Of a stretch of DNA of 64,000 nucleotides, positions 1 through 7,897 are shown piece by piece. This DNA is from Actinomycetospora lutea. Its GTDB lineage: Bacteria; Actinomycetota; Actinomycetes; Mycobacteriales; Pseudonocardiaceae. The notes beneath the pieces are model-generated. The model was not told where the DNA came from and searched no databases. It saw only the letters and a list, made by a program, of their open reading frames with translations. Made by a program: the position numbers and the translations under genes. How positions within the stretch are numbered: position 1 is the first letter of the stretch; each line of letters opens with the position of its first letter. The stretch covers positions 1-64,000 of the forward strand of contig NZ_JAQZAL010000026.1 of NCBI RefSeq assembly GCF_028737205.1. The letters are read 5' to 3'.

Positions 1-111
1 GCTCGCGCTCGCTGAGTCCGACAGCGCGGTGGCGGCGGCATCGGCGGTCGCGGCGCCCGCGTCGGCCTGTGGCTGGCCACGATCGCGGCCGACCAACAAG
101 CACACGCCGCG

Positions 112-576
112 GTGCACGGGCAGGTCGCCCGCGGCCGCGATCTGAAGACTCTGCTGTTCCGGACAAGCCCGTTGCTCACGGCCGCCATCGGGCCATTGCT
201 GATGATCGGGCTGGCGGCCCTGGGGGTGCTGCCGCTGGTGACCGCCCTCTACCTCGCCGCCGCAGTCGATCTCGCGCTCATGTTCGTCTGGGGGTTCGGT
301 CTCGGGCGCCGGATGGGAGCGGGCCTGCTGGCTGCGCTGCTGTCGGGGCTGGTCAACCTCCTGATCGGCCTGATGGTGGTGGGAGTGAAACTCGTGGCCG
401 GCCACCAGCTCGTGCCGTATCCCGACCGGCGGCGTGGGCAGCCGGCTGATGTGGCCATCGAGCGGAGTCCGGGGATGACCCCGGAACACGCCCCGAGGTC
501 TGCCACGATCGACGCCATGACCGGCGTGACCGGCGTGACCGTCGAGCTGACCCCAGATCGAGGGCGCACGACATGA
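112..576 (+). CDS. Small integral membrane protein, 5' end uncertain
   Basis: I do not recognise a named family. The product has about three hydrophobic segments in residues 20-95, separated by short Arg-containing loops, then a hydrophilic tail of about 50 residues, so it should sit in the cytoplasmic membrane. The start is unclear: GTG at 112 is the only conventional start near the first helix, but the frame is open back to position 16 and that upstream peptide is also hydrophobic. A neighbouring frame at positions 2-60 gives an Ala-rich helix, so the gene may be the 3' part of a longer or frameshifted gene reaching beyond the left edge. Its TGA overlaps the next gene's ATG by four bases, which implies translational coupling. 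Confidence 0.5.
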   Translation: MHGQVARGRDLKTLLFRTSPLLTAAIGPLLMIGLAALGVLPLVTALYLAAAVDLALMFVWGFGLGRRMGAGLLAALLSGLVNLLIGLMVVGVKLVAGHQLVPYPDRRRGQPADVAIERSPGMTPEHAPRSATIDAMTGVTGVTVELTPDRGRTT

Positions 577-884
577 CGACGTTCGTGCTCAGACTCCAGG
601 CTCCTCGTCCGAACTTCGCGCTCGACATGACCGACGAGGAACGCGAGATCATGGGTCGCCACGCGGCCCATTGGCAGCCCTACATCGACTCCGGCCAGAT
701 GGTGGTGTTCGGGCCCGTGCTCGACGAGACCGGCTCCTTCGGGCTCGGCGTGATCGATGCCGCCGACGAGGCGGAGCTGCGAGCGTTCGCTGCCGCCGAT
801 CCGGTGGTCACCACGGGAACCGCGCAACTGCTGATCGGCACGATGCTGGCCGGGTTCGTGCGGCCCGGTGAGCGGCAGTGTTGA
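573..884 (+). CDS. YciI-like (YCII-related) domain protein
   Basis: The 103-residue product matches the dimeric ferredoxin-like YCII fold. It starts with a short beta strand carrying MTTFVLRLQ, has a helix with a conserved His (GRHAAHW, about residues 28-34), and then a G-x-V-x-FGPVLD segment typical of the family. Family members are small cytosolic proteins, some with a His/Asp active site, and the substrate is usually unknown. It overlaps the upstream membrane-protein gene by ATGA, so the two are probably co-transcribed. The family call is good; the function is not known. Confidence 0.72.
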   Translation: MTTFVLRLQAPRPNFALDMTDEEREIMGRHAAHWQPYIDSGQMVVFGPVLDETGSFGLGVIDAADEAELRAFAAADPVVTTGTAQLLIGTMLAGFVRPGERQC

Positions 885-1570
885 CACCCGCCGCACGGCA
901 TGGAGGCTGCCTCTGCCGGATCCTCGTCGGCCGAACGTCGGTACAGCCAGCTGCGGTGCGGCGGTATGCGCCTGGTGGCGGCGGTGCAACCAGCGGTAGG
1001 TGTCGTCCTCCCCATCGCAGATCAGGAACAGCTCGTCAAAGTCGGGCTGGCCGAGGTCCTGCCTGTTCTGATCGTCGACCGGGTGGGTCCGCGCTCACGT
1101 GAAAGGTCCTCCCACGAGCGGGGCTGAGTACCGGGGGTCCTGGTCCGTGACAACCCTCCGGGCGCGGCATCGCGCGGGCCACCGATGCCCTGACGTGGCC
1201 TCCTTCGTGGCCTCAAACCGCGTTAACCCGTGGGCTGGGGTGTGCACGGTGTGCCTGATGACGTGCACCGTTGGCCTCACCGAGCACGCCGTTGGTGGTG
1301 ACGAGAGTTCTTGTAGTGCGTAGCTCAACGCTCGCTGGCTGGCCCCGGGGTGCCCAGCCACTTTCGAAGCTGCCGCTGACGAGAAGGAAGCCTGCCTCGA
1401 GTCGAACTGGCAGATGGGCGTTCTGGCCCCGCCGCCGAGAGCACAAGATCGCTCCGCGTGGTGCGGGTCGTGGTGCGAACTGAGGGCTACGAGCGGCTCG
1501 TGGAGCCCTCAGGGACACGCGAGCGAGAACAAAGGCCCTGGTAGGAGCCTAGAGACACACCTTCTCGCGT
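885..1570. other. Gene-poor, decayed stretch
   Basis: I see no convincing gene here. Open frames are short, lack ribosome binding sites and have unstructured composition. On the minus strand around 1000-1085 a short stretch reads as acidic, protein-like sequence (FDELFLICDGEDD) but is closed by a stop just upstream, so it may be a gene remnant. The stretch leads into the tRNA fragment and the insertion element and looks like an old integration or deletion scar. Confidence 0.5.
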
Positions 1571-1614
1571 TCTTACAAGCCGTCGGTCGCAGGTTCGAAT
1601 CCTGCCGCGCCCAC
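1571..1614 (+). other. tRNA-Val(TAC)-like 3' fragment, candidate attachment site
   Basis: The segment reads as the 3' half of a tRNA. An anticodon loop CTTACAA (anticodon TAC) is followed by the 3' anticodon stem GCCGT, a variable loop, a perfect T-arm (GCAGG, TTCGAAT, CCTGC) and an acceptor strand CGCGCCCA. The matching 5' half is absent: the roughly 35 bases upstream contain no D-arm and no GGGCGCG acceptor strand. Fragments running from the anticodon loop to the 3' end are the usual scar of tRNA-directed integrases, so this may be one end (attL or attR) of an integrated element or its remnant. Confidence 0.6.
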
Positions 1615-1642
1615 GTTGTGGTGTCTCAGGACATCGGCATAG

Positions 1643-1666
1643 CCCCGAGCCCTCACGGGTTCGGGG
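1643..1666 (+). terminator. Hairpin terminator after the tRNA fragment
   Basis: CCCCGAGCCC and GGGTTCGGGG pair over ten bases with one G-T wobble around the loop TCAC, and are followed by TTTCGTGCTTT. This is a classic intrinsic terminator, about 30 bases downstream of the tRNA 3' end, and was probably carried with the tRNA gene. Confidence 0.7.
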
Positions 1667-1734
1667 TTTCGTGCTTTCTGGGTCGGGTTGGCTGGTGGTC
1701 GCGGTGGGGGTCGATGACCAGTTCGCGGATCAGT

Positions 1735-1789
1735 TGTCAACGGCGGCTGAATCTGGACCCCCTGGCGACGCCCGAAAGTGGACCCCTCT
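1735..1789 (+). repeat. IS21 left terminal inverted repeat
   Basis: This end begins with TGTCAACGGCGGCTGAA and contains two copies of a TGGACCCC-type subrepeat. Compared with the reverse complement of 3910-3964 it matches at 39 of 55 positions by hand count. Multiple internal subrepeats are typical transposase binding sites of the IS21 family. Confidence 0.85.
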
Positions 1790-1805
1790 CGGTGGTTGTT
1801 GATGT

Positions 1806-2615
1806 TCAGTCGGTGGTCTTGTCGGCGGTGGGGACGCGGCCGAGGTCGCGGTCTTTGAGTCGGTAGCTGTCGCCCTTGAGGGAGACGACCTCGGCGTGGT
1901 GCACGAGGCGGTCGATCATGGCTGCGGCGACGACGTCGTCGCCGAAGACTTCGCCCCAGCGGCCGAAGGGCTTGTTGCTGGTGACGATCAGCGAGGCTTG
2001 TTCGTAGCGGGAGGAGACGAGCTGGAAGAACAGGTTCGCGGCTTCGGCTTCGAAGGGGATGTAGCCGACCTCGTCGATGATCAGCAGCGGGACCCGGCCG
2101 AGCTTGACCAGCTCAGCCTGGAGCCGGCCGGCGTGGTGGGCCTCGGCGAGGCGGGCGACCCATTCGGCGGCGGTGGCGAAGGCGGTGCGGTGCCCGCCTT
2201 GGCAGGCGCGGACGCCGAGCCCGATCGCGAGGTGGGTCTTGCCGGTGCCCGGCGGGCCCAGGAAGACCACGTTCTCGCGGGCGGTGATGAAGTCCAGGGT
2301 GCCGAGGTGGGCGAGGGTCTCGCGCTTGAGGGAGCGCTGGTGCTCGACGTCGAAGTCTTCGAGGGACTTGCGGGCGGGGAAGCGGGCGGCGCGGATGCGG
2401 CCCTCGCCGCCGTGAGCTTCGCGGGCGGCGACCTCGCGTTGCAGGCAGGCGGCCAGGAACTCCTCGTGGGTCCAGCTCTCGGTCCGGGCCCGTTCGGCGA
2501 GACGCTCGACCGCGGCCGCCAGCGAGGGCGCCTTGAGCGCCCGGGTCAGGAACGCCAGCTCCGAGGCCACGTTGCGGCTACTGGTCGCGGGGGCGCCTGC
2601 GTTCTTCGGCGGCAT
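1806..2615 (-). CDS. istB: IS21 helper ATPase IstB
   Basis: The 269-residue product is an AAA+ ATPase related to DnaC. It has Walker A GPPGTGKT at about residues 120-127, Walker B LLIIDEVG, and a sensor-like VTSNKP segment. IstB binds DNA, selects the target and stimulates the IstA transposase. Its ATG overlaps the istA stop as TGATG, the usual coupled arrangement in IS21 elements. The N-terminal 70 residues are helical and rich in Ala and Glu. I see no frameshift or truncation. Confidence 0.93.
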   Translation of the reverse strand: MPPKNAGAPATSSRNVASELAFLTRALKAPSLAAAVERLAERARTESWTHEEFLAACLQREVAAREAHGGEGRIRAARFPARKSLEDFDVEHQRSLKRETLAHLGTLDFITARENVVFLGPPGTGKTHLAIGLGVRACQGGHRTAFATAAEWVARLAEAHHAGRLQAELVKLGRVPLLIIDEVGYIPFEAEAANLFFQLVSSRYEQASLIVTSNKPFGRWGEVFGDDVVAAAMIDRLVHHAEVVSLKGDSYRLKDRDLGRVPTADKTTD

Positions 2616-3895
2616 CAGACAGCCTGCGCGTCGATGTCGTTGTCGATGTCGTCGACCAGGCCGAAGAGGCGGTCGTAGTCGCCGAGGTCGCGGTAGGCGA
2701 CCTCGTCGTGCGCGGCCGCAACCGGCTGATCGCGGCGGGCCTGACGCAACCGGGCCGCGGCATCGGCGTGAACTGGGTCGGTGATCGTCTGGTGGCGGGC
2801 CCAGCAGCGGTCGTGGCGGGCGACGCGGACAACCTCCCCAGCCGCGGCCCGACCCTCAGCGAGGGTCACCGTCACCTGCTCGAGGTCAGCGCTGACCACC
2901 ACGCGACGCCCGACCGCGCTCGGGTGCACCGAGTAGTCATTGGCGTCGAGGCGGACGTAGTGATCCCGCGGCAGGCGCAGGCTGGTCGTCCAGCCCGAGG
3001 TTGCCCTCGCCGGCGCGAGCGGCGGCAGCGCCACCATCGCGTCTCGGTCGGCCTTCCAGCGGTCGAGCGGGCGGCTGAGTCGACGGTGGTGGCGCTGGTT
3101 AGCCCGGGCCAGCCAGACCCCGAGCTGACCGTTGAAGTCGCCCGGCGAGCTGAACCCGCGGCCCGGCAGGAACGAGGTCTCCAGGTACTTGTTGGCCCGC
3201 TCGACCAGGCCCTTGGCTTCCGGGTCGCCCGGGCGGCACTGCACGACCTTGATCCCCAGCGCGCCCCGGAACCCGCTCATCGCCTCGATCAGGGCCGGGC
3301 GCCCGGCGCGCCAGGAGCCGACCGCGGACTCGTTGTCCCAGACCAGCGCCCGCGGCACTGCACCCCAGCCACTGAGCAGATGCCAGTGCCCGGCCAGCAG
3401 ATCCGGACCCTGCCGGGAGGGCAACATCCGCGCGGTCATGATCCGCGAGTAGCCCGACACCATCACCAACACCGGCGGCGACCCGACCTGCCCGGCTCCC
3501 AGCGGCACGCGCGCCGGCGGGAACCACAAGTCGCACTGAGCGAGCTCGCCGGGTCGGTACTCGGTCCGCGAGGCCGGATCCGGCGGCTGATACTGCGGGC
3601 GCAGCTCCCGAACCCGGTCCTTGAGCACCGTCAACGACCGGTCCCAGCCGATCCGCTCGGCGATCACCGTTGCCGGCATCGTCGGCCACTCAGCGAGCAG
3701 CTCCCGCACGCGCGGCTCGACATCGTCGACGATCGAGCCCCTCGCCGAACGCTGATACTTCGGCGGCGCGTCCGCGGCCAGCGCCCGACGCACCGTGTTC
3801 CGACCGACCCCGAGCTGGCGCACGATCGCCTTGATCGGCATCCCCTCAGCCCGGTGCAACCGGCGGATCTCCGCCCAGTCCTCCACGCTCAGCAC
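2615..3895 (-). CDS. istA: IS21 transposase IstA
   Basis: The 426-residue product is the DDE transposase of the element. An N-terminal helix-turn-helix lies at about residues 5-40. The catalytic triad can be read as Asp122 (CDLWFP), Asp187 (VWDNES) and Glu232 (GLVERAN), with the D-E spacing usual for the integrase-fold catalytic core. A basic C-terminal region follows. It performs strand transfer together with IstB, whose gene overlaps its stop. The open frame and conserved triad suggest an active enzyme. Confidence 0.93.
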   Translation of the reverse strand: MLSVEDWAEIRRLHRAEGMPIKAIVRQLGVGRNTVRRALAADAPPKYQRSARGSIVDDVEPRVRELLAEWPTMPATVIAERIGWDRSLTVLKDRVRELRPQYQPPDPASRTEYRPGELAQCDLWFPPARVPLGAGQVGSPPVLVMVSGYSRIMTARMLPSRQGPDLLAGHWHLLSGWGAVPRALVWDNESAVGSWRAGRPALIEAMSGFRGALGIKVVQCRPGDPEAKGLVERANKYLETSFLPGRGFSSPGDFNGQLGVWLARANQRHHRRLSRPLDRWKADRDAMVALPPLAPARATSGWTTSLRLPRDHYVRLDANDYSVHPSAVGRRVVVSADLEQVTVTLAEGRAAAGEVVRVARHDRCWARHQTITDPVHADAAARLRQARRDQPVAAAHDEVAYRDLGDYDRLFGLVDDIDNDIDAQAV

Positions 3896-3909
3896 CCCTC
3901 ACTAACGGC

Positions 3910-3964
3910 AAAGGGGTCTAGATTCACCCGTCGCCACGGGGTCAGCTTTCAGCCGTCGTCAGCA
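3910..3964 (-). repeat. IS21 right terminal inverted repeat
   Basis: Read on the minus strand it begins TGCTGACGACGGCTGAAA and carries GACCCC subrepeats in the same register as the left end. It lies just upstream of the istA start and probably contains the element's promoter as well as its outer transposase site. Confidence 0.85.
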
Positions 3965-4010
3965 TCAGTGCGCCGGTGGTGGCGTTCGACCTTCTGCAGC
4001 TCACTCGGAA
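3965..4010 (-). pseudogene. IS481-type transposase C-terminal relic, split by the IS21 copy
   Basis: If the IS21 element and one target duplication are removed, the minus strand across the junction (about 4010-3965 joined to 1734-1653) reads NATTGALIRELVIDPHRD and then a short Pro/Arg-rich tail to a stop. In IS481-family transposases the C-terminus has a similar TGELLRELTLDP-type segment. The rest of the transposase is missing and an in-frame stop lies just upstream, so only a fragment remains. The assignment rests on one short motif and is tentative. Confidence 0.35.
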
Positions 4011-4016
4011 CCACGA

Positions 4017-4165
4017 TCACTCGTGGATGATCACCCCACGAATGAGGCGGCCCTCGGCCGGGTCTTCGTACCCTTCGTTCACCTGGTCGAGCTTCAGCTG
4101 GCCGTTGTTCCACAGGCGTCGCAGTCTCACGATGTCGCCGTGCGGGTTGCTGGATCCGAACTGCG
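4017..4165 (-). pseudogene. C-terminal relic of a zinc alcohol dehydrogenase
   Basis: The last about 48 codons read GDIVRLRRLWNNGQLKLD, then VNEGYEDPAEGRLIRGVIIHE and a stop. This matches the extreme C-terminus of NDMA-type and other zinc-dependent alcohol dehydrogenases, where a lysine-rich helix, a (I/V)NxGYxD element and a RGVI-HE end are characteristic. About ten residues that normally separate KLD from the NEGYED element are missing, and the upstream sequence is low-complexity and unrelated. It is therefore a degraded remnant, probably left by rearrangements around the mobile-element scar. Confidence 0.55.
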
Positions 4166-4336
4166 CGCCCGAAGTCCGTGAGGTAGCCCCGGATGTGCCG
4201 GAGGAGCCGGAATCCCTTCGGACGCGCACCGCTGTGCTCGTCCGCGGAGCGGTGAACGCCGGTCGGGAAGACTCGGGTCGTAGCCTGTGCGTGGGTGGTC
4301 GAGATCGTCCCACCGTGAGCGGATGAGGTTGGATGG

Positions 4337-4849
4337 ATGTCCGATCCGAACGAAGGCTTCTCGCAGGACCTCGGCCAGTTCTACGGCACGGCAGCGCAGG
4401 TCATCCCGGCGCTCCTGTTGATCCTCAGCGTCGAGACCGGCTTCCTGCGGCTCGCCGTGCGCGCACGGGTGGTCGACAGCGAGCGTCGTGTCGGCCTCGA
4501 GGTCGATGGGAGAGAGTGGAGCGTCCCGCGGAGCCGGCTCACGCGCGCCGTCCTGGCGGCCCTCACGGCTGCGGGTGGCGGCCTCCTCGGTGGCGGTGTC
4601 AACGCGATCAGGATCTACGTTCTGGTGTTCGCACCGCTGCTGGTCGTCGCGTCCGCTGCCGCGGAGTGCTTGGCGTTCTTCCAGCTCGCGGCGAGCTCGG
4701 CCGACCAGGTGGACGCCGGCTTCGCCGTGCCGTTCATCGGCATCGTCATCGGGATCCTGGTGCTCTGCGCCGCCGCCGGGATCTTCCTCGCGGTGCGGGA
4801 GGGTCCTGAGGCGCGGGCGACGGCCGCGGACGGCAGCGAGGACCGTTAG
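4337..4849 (+). CDS. Hypothetical membrane protein with three or four helices
   Basis: I do not recognise a family. The 170-residue product has a hydrophobic segment at about residues 20-40, a polar stretch of about 35 residues with basic and acidic residues, then hydrophobic segments near 65-85, 90-115 and 130-150, and an acidic tail. It should lie in the membrane with a soluble loop after the first helix. The ATG at 4337 is preceded by a purine-rich GAGGTTGGATGG. It stands alone between the relic region and the convergent nitrile hydratase operon, so context says nothing about its role. Confidence 0.6.
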   Translation: MSDPNEGFSQDLGQFYGTAAQVIPALLLILSVETGFLRLAVRARVVDSERRVGLEVDGREWSVPRSRLTRAVLAALTAAGGGLLGGGVNAIRIYVLVFAPLLVVASAAAECLAFFQLAASSADQVDAGFAVPFIGIVIGILVLCAAAGIFLAVREGPEARATAADGSEDR

Positions 4850-4945
4850 GAGGACGGCCCGACCCCGATGACCGTGGTGCAGTGTGCACCGTCGGTGACG
4901 CCCACCTGGTGCGCCTTCCGGTGGTACCCCGAGACGTCCAGCGGG

Positions 4946-5308
4946 TCAGGCCCCGGCCGCGTCGAGTCGCGCGCGGACCGCCTCCATCCGACGGGCCAGT
5001 TCCTCCTCGTCGATGACGTTCCGGGTCACCAGCGAGTGCGCCAGCGCCACGAGCTGGTTCTCGGGGTACGGCAGGGCGGTGTACACCTCGCGGGACATCC
5101 GGTCCTCGTCGTCGCGGCGAGTGAGCAGGGGCAGCGCGGCGCCCTCCTCGTCGAGCGCGTCGCACATGGCGTCGAGGCTGGACTTCCAGGGCGGCGCCGG
5201 ATGGGTGACGTGATACCGCGCGGCCATCCGTTCCCACGTCTGTCCGCGCTCGACGATGTGCTCCAGCGTCGGCACCCGGGTGGGGGAGGTGTCGTGGTCG
5301 GTCGTCAT
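4946..5308 (-). CDS. Nitrile hydratase accessory (activator) protein
   Basis: This 120-residue protein resembles the small proteins encoded downstream of cobalt nitrile hydratases (the P14K/NhlE/NhhG type), which help insert cobalt and exchange alpha subunits into the enzyme. These share the helical N-terminal fold of the beta subunit. Here the PWKSSLDAMCDAL segment (about residues 40-52) and the PYPENQLVALAHSL helix (about 80-93) fit that fold. It is the last gene of a beta-alpha-accessory operon, 16 bases after the alpha subunit, the same order as in Rhodococcus. A thiocyanate-hydrolase-type third subunit is the alternative reading. Confidence 0.72.
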   Translation of the reverse strand: MTTDHDTSPTRVPTLEHIVERGQTWERMAARYHVTHPAPPWKSSLDAMCDALDEEGAALPLLTRRDDEDRMSREVYTALPYPENQLVALAHSLVTRNVIDEEELARRMEAVRARLDAAGA

Positions 5309-5324
5309 GTCGGTCTCCCGTGCC

Positions 5325-6053
5325 CTAGTCGCCGTGGACCGGACGAATCGCGGGATGCACCGGTCGGCTCGCGGTCGACGTCACCCCCGGCCTGGGCAGG
5401 GCGACCCCGATCAGGCAGTCGCGGGTGACGATCTCGGCGAGCTGCTCCTCGCTCCACCCCTCCGTCCCGTCCGGCCGGACCGGGAGCACCATGAACCGGT
5501 GCTTCGAGTTCGAGTCCTCGACGCGGACCTCGACGTCCTCGGGCAGGTAGAGACCGAACTCCGCGAGGACCTGGCGCGGCCAGCGCACGATGCGACGCCG
5601 GTAGTTCGGCGTCCGGTACCACTCCGGTGACATGCCCAGCATCGGGCGGGGATAGCAGGAGCACAGGGTGCAGACGATCACGTGGTGGACCGTCGGGGTG
5701 TCCTCGAGCAGCTCGAACGCGGTGAAGTCACTGGGGGTGCCGAAGCCGGTCGGGTGGAGCCAGTCGATGCCCATCTCACGGGACGCGGCGATGGCGTCGT
5801 CCAGGGCCAGTCGCTTGAAGTCCGGGTCGAGCCAGGCCCTGGCGACGAACCGTGACCCGGCAGCCGGCTCGAGCTGCTCCACGTGCTCGGTGTAGCGGCG
5901 GTGATCGTCGGCGGTGAACAGGCCCTTCTCGATGGCGAGCTCCCGCAGCGCGATCTCCAGCACCTCGAAGTCGGTGACCTCCTCGACCACGGGCGCCGTG
6001 CCGGCGTGCTCGTGCGTGCCGTGCCCCGATCCGTCCCGGTCCGTGTCCGCCAT
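5325..6053 (-). CDS. Nitrile hydratase alpha subunit, cobalt type
   Basis: Nitrile hydratase converts nitriles to amides with a low-spin metal held in a cysteine claw. The 242-residue product has the claw VCTLCSCY, with Cys128, Cys131 and Cys133; Thr after the first Cys is the signature of the cobalt rather than the iron enzymes. The following PRPMLGMSPEWYRTPNYRRR segment and the DGWSEEQLAEIVTRD element near the C-terminus are family hallmarks. The ATG at 6053 is chosen because GAGGAGGGA lies just upstream. The N-terminus has a His-rich extension (about residues 8-18), unusual for the family. Thiocyanate hydrolase gamma is a close relative and cannot be excluded. Confidence 0.85.
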   Translation of the reverse strand: MADTDRDGSGHGTHEHAGTAPVVEEVTDFEVLEIALRELAIEKGLFTADDHRRYTEHVEQLEPAAGSRFVARAWLDPDFKRLALDDAIAASREMGIDWLHPTGFGTPSDFTAFELLEDTPTVHHVIVCTLCSCYPRPMLGMSPEWYRTPNYRRRIVRWPRQVLAEFGLYLPEDVEVRVEDSNSKHRFMVLPVRPDGTEGWSEEQLAEIVTRDCLIGVALPRPGVTSTASRPVHPAIRPVHGD

Positions 6054-6090
6054 CCCCGTCCCTCCTCGTCCCTGTGGCCGCTGTCGGTGG

Positions 6091-6912
6091 CTAGATCGCC
6101 GGTCGGAGCCAGCGCTCCGAGATCTCGGCCTGGAGCGTGTCGTTCGCGCACCCCGTGTACGCCTCCCAGAGGTCAGCCATGCGGAAGCGCACGATGTAGA
6201 ACCATTCCGATTCCTGGTCCTCCCGATCGAATGCTTCGTCCTCGGGCGCCAGGCTCTCGTAGGAAACCTTGGCCACCGTTCCGCGCGCGCCCCGCAGGTA
6301 TTCCTGGGTGCGCGTATAGAAGATCGTCGGCAGTTCGCGCACGGACACCGTGTCGCCCACCGCGAACGCGGGCGTGCCCGCCGTGCCGGCGAAGCACTGC
6401 GGATCACCCTTGCCGACCGCGTCGAGGTGGTGGCGGTTCCGGGCGACCGCCTCGACGTCCCCGGTCGTGCGGGGCGCGGCGTCGAGGGGTCCGCTGCCGT
6501 CGGCGTGACGATCCCGGACCTCGCTGACCCGCTCGATCAGCTCGCCGAGGGTGATGTGCCGCTTCTCCACCAGGACGCGGGCGACCGCCCACAGCCAGCG
6601 CCCGTAGTAGGGCAGGCCGAGGTAGTTCGTCCGCCCGAGGTCGACGTTCCCGATCCTCCGGCGTTCCTCCGAGGTCCAGATGCCCCGCCATCCCAGGACC
6701 TCACAGGTGACGAACGTGTTGAGCTCCCACTGCTCCTCCTCCTTGTCCTCGAACAAGGCGGGGGCGTCCGGCTCTCCGCCGACGTCGTGCGGGGTCTTCA
6801 TGTAGGCCTGGTACAAACCGTGGTCGATCTGGTCGGGGTACGGCCAGTCCTGGACGCGGTGCAGCGCCACACGCAACTGGCTCGACAGGTCGCCCATCAC
6901 TGAGTTGCCCAC
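6091..6912 (-). CDS. Nitrile hydratase beta subunit
   Basis: The 273-residue product has the helical N-terminal domain (HDVGG near residue 42, then a long helical region to about 140) and the C-terminal SH3-like barrel (FAVGDTVSVREL, about residues 185-196, then YTRTQEYLRGARGTVAKV). It pairs with the alpha subunit and helps form the active-site channel. As the first gene of the operon it precedes alpha by about 40 bases. Beta-alpha order is typical of the cobalt enzymes. The single fused beta chain argues against classical thiocyanate hydrolase, where this part is split in two. Base composition appears slightly less GC-rich than neighbouring genes. Confidence 0.8.
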   Translation of the reverse strand: MGNSVMGDLSSQLRVALHRVQDWPYPDQIDHGLYQAYMKTPHDVGGEPDAPALFEDKEEEQWELNTFVTCEVLGWRGIWTSEERRRIGNVDLGRTNYLGLPYYGRWLWAVARVLVEKRHITLGELIERVSEVRDRHADGSGPLDAAPRTTGDVEAVARNRHHLDAVGKGDPQCFAGTAGTPAFAVGDTVSVRELPTIFYTRTQEYLRGARGTVAKVSYESLAPEDEAFDREDQESEWFYIVRFRMADLWEAYTGCANDTLQAEISERWLRPAI

Positions 6913-6927
6913 GACGATCCCCCTGAT

Positions 6928-6945
6928 GACTAGGTAGCGCTAGTC
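6928..6945 (-). promoter_or_regulatory. Palindromic operator upstream of the nitrile hydratase operon
   Basis: GACTAG and CTAGTC form a perfect six-base inverted repeat around the spacer GTAGCG, 16 bases upstream of the beta-subunit start. Its position near the start suggests that a dimeric repressor or activator acts here. No regulator gene adjoins the operon, so the cognate protein is unknown. Confidence 0.55.
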
Positions 6946-7024
6946 TGAATGGACCAAGAGTAGGGCCACGGAGGCGACCGGGAAAGGGGCGACGCCCCGT
7001 TGTCGATCGGGACGATCCGGACCG

Positions 7025-7876
7025 TCAGCGAGCCGGCCTCACGGCGGCGAGCAGGTGGGCGGTGAGCCGGGCCGGGGCGTCCTCCTGCAGGAGGTGGCCG
7101 GCGTCCTCGATCCAGTGCAGCTCGGAGTGGGGCACGTGCTCGTGCAGCCAGGTGCCGTACTCGGGCGGGAGGATGCGGTCGTGGCGCCCCCACAGCAGGC
7201 GCACGGGGATCGTGATGTCGCCGAGCATCGGCTCGTAGGGGCGGGTGTCGGCCTCGGCGAGCTGGCGGTACTGCCGGTAGTAGGCGGCCTGGCCCTCGGC
7301 GCCGCGCCAGGGCGCGAGGTAGGCCTCGAGGGTCTCCGGGCGCAGGCCTCGGTGGCTGGCGTTGCGCAGGTGGGCGGCGACGAGCGCCTCGTGGGCGTAG
7401 CCGGGCAGGGCGGCGAACACGTCGGGGTGCTCGCGCATGAGTGCGAAGAGCCCACGTTCCCAGTGGCCGCCGCTCACGGCGTCGAAGATGGTGAGGTCGC
7501 GGTAGCGGGCGGACTCGAGCAGGTGCGCGCGCAGGACGACCGCGCCCCCGATGTCGTTGGCGACCACGCTGGGCTCGTCGAGGTCCCAGTGCTCCAGCAG
7601 CCGGGCGAAGCGCCGCGCCTGGGCCGCCAGGGTCAGGTCCTGTCCCTCGTGCTTGTCGGACTGCCCGTAGCCGAGGTGGTCGAACACGTAGACCGTCCGC
7701 GTCCGGGCGAGCGCGGGAGCGACGTCGCGCCAGAGGTACGAGGAGTAGGGGGTGCCGTGCACCAGCACGACGGGGTCCCCGCCCTCGCCCAGCCGCGCCC
7801 AGCGCACGACGCCGTCGTCGGTCTCGACGGTCTCCGGCAGGACCCAGGTGGTGCCGTCCGGCAGCTCGCGCGTCAT
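7025..7876 (-). CDS. Haloalkane-dehalogenase-like alpha/beta hydrolase
   Basis: The 283-residue enzyme has the alpha/beta hydrolase fold. An HGTPYSSYLWR oxyanion loop lies near residue 39. The nucleophile elbow reads VVANDIGGAV (about residues 100-109), placing Asp where lipases have Ser, as in haloalkane dehalogenases and some related C-halogen and epoxide hydrolases. WGRHDRILPP supplies the acid and EDAGHLLQ the catalytic His. The ATG at 7876 is preceded by AGGAGG, so the longer upstream frame is not used. It is divergent from the monooxygenase-fold gene at 7996 and shares an operator-rich promoter region with it. The substrate is unknown. Confidence 0.8.
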   Translation of the reverse strand: MTRELPDGTTWVLPETVETDDGVVRWARLGEGGDPVVLVHGTPYSSYLWRDVAPALARTRTVYVFDHLGYGQSDKHEGQDLTLAAQARRFARLLEHWDLDEPSVVANDIGGAVVLRAHLLESARYRDLTIFDAVSGGHWERGLFALMREHPDVFAALPGYAHEALVAAHLRNASHRGLRPETLEAYLAPWRGAEGQAAYYRQYRQLAEADTRPYEPMLGDITIPVRLLWGRHDRILPPEYGTWLHEHVPHSELHWIEDAGHLLQEDAPARLTAHLLAAVRPAR

Positions 7877-7897
7877 GACCCGCCTCCTATACCGATC

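Larger units (their letters stand above)
1735..3964 (-). mobile_element. Complete IS21-family insertion sequence with 5-bp target duplication
   Basis: The element starts with TGT at 1735 and ends with GCA at 3964, and encodes istA and istB on the minus strand. Its two ends match over 55 bases as imperfect inverted repeats. The flanking bases TCAGT occur at 1730-1734 and again at 3965-3969, a 5-bp direct repeat as expected for IS21-type transposition. Both genes are open, so the copy is probably intact and fairly recent. It has inserted into an older relic region: removing it rejoins a transposase C-terminal reading frame. Confidence 0.9.

Noticed and set aside
1141-1175. Possible 5' half of the tRNA at 1571
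   Set aside because: GGGCGCGGCA could pair with the acceptor strand, but it is about 400 bases away and no D-arm follows, so I treat the match as chance.
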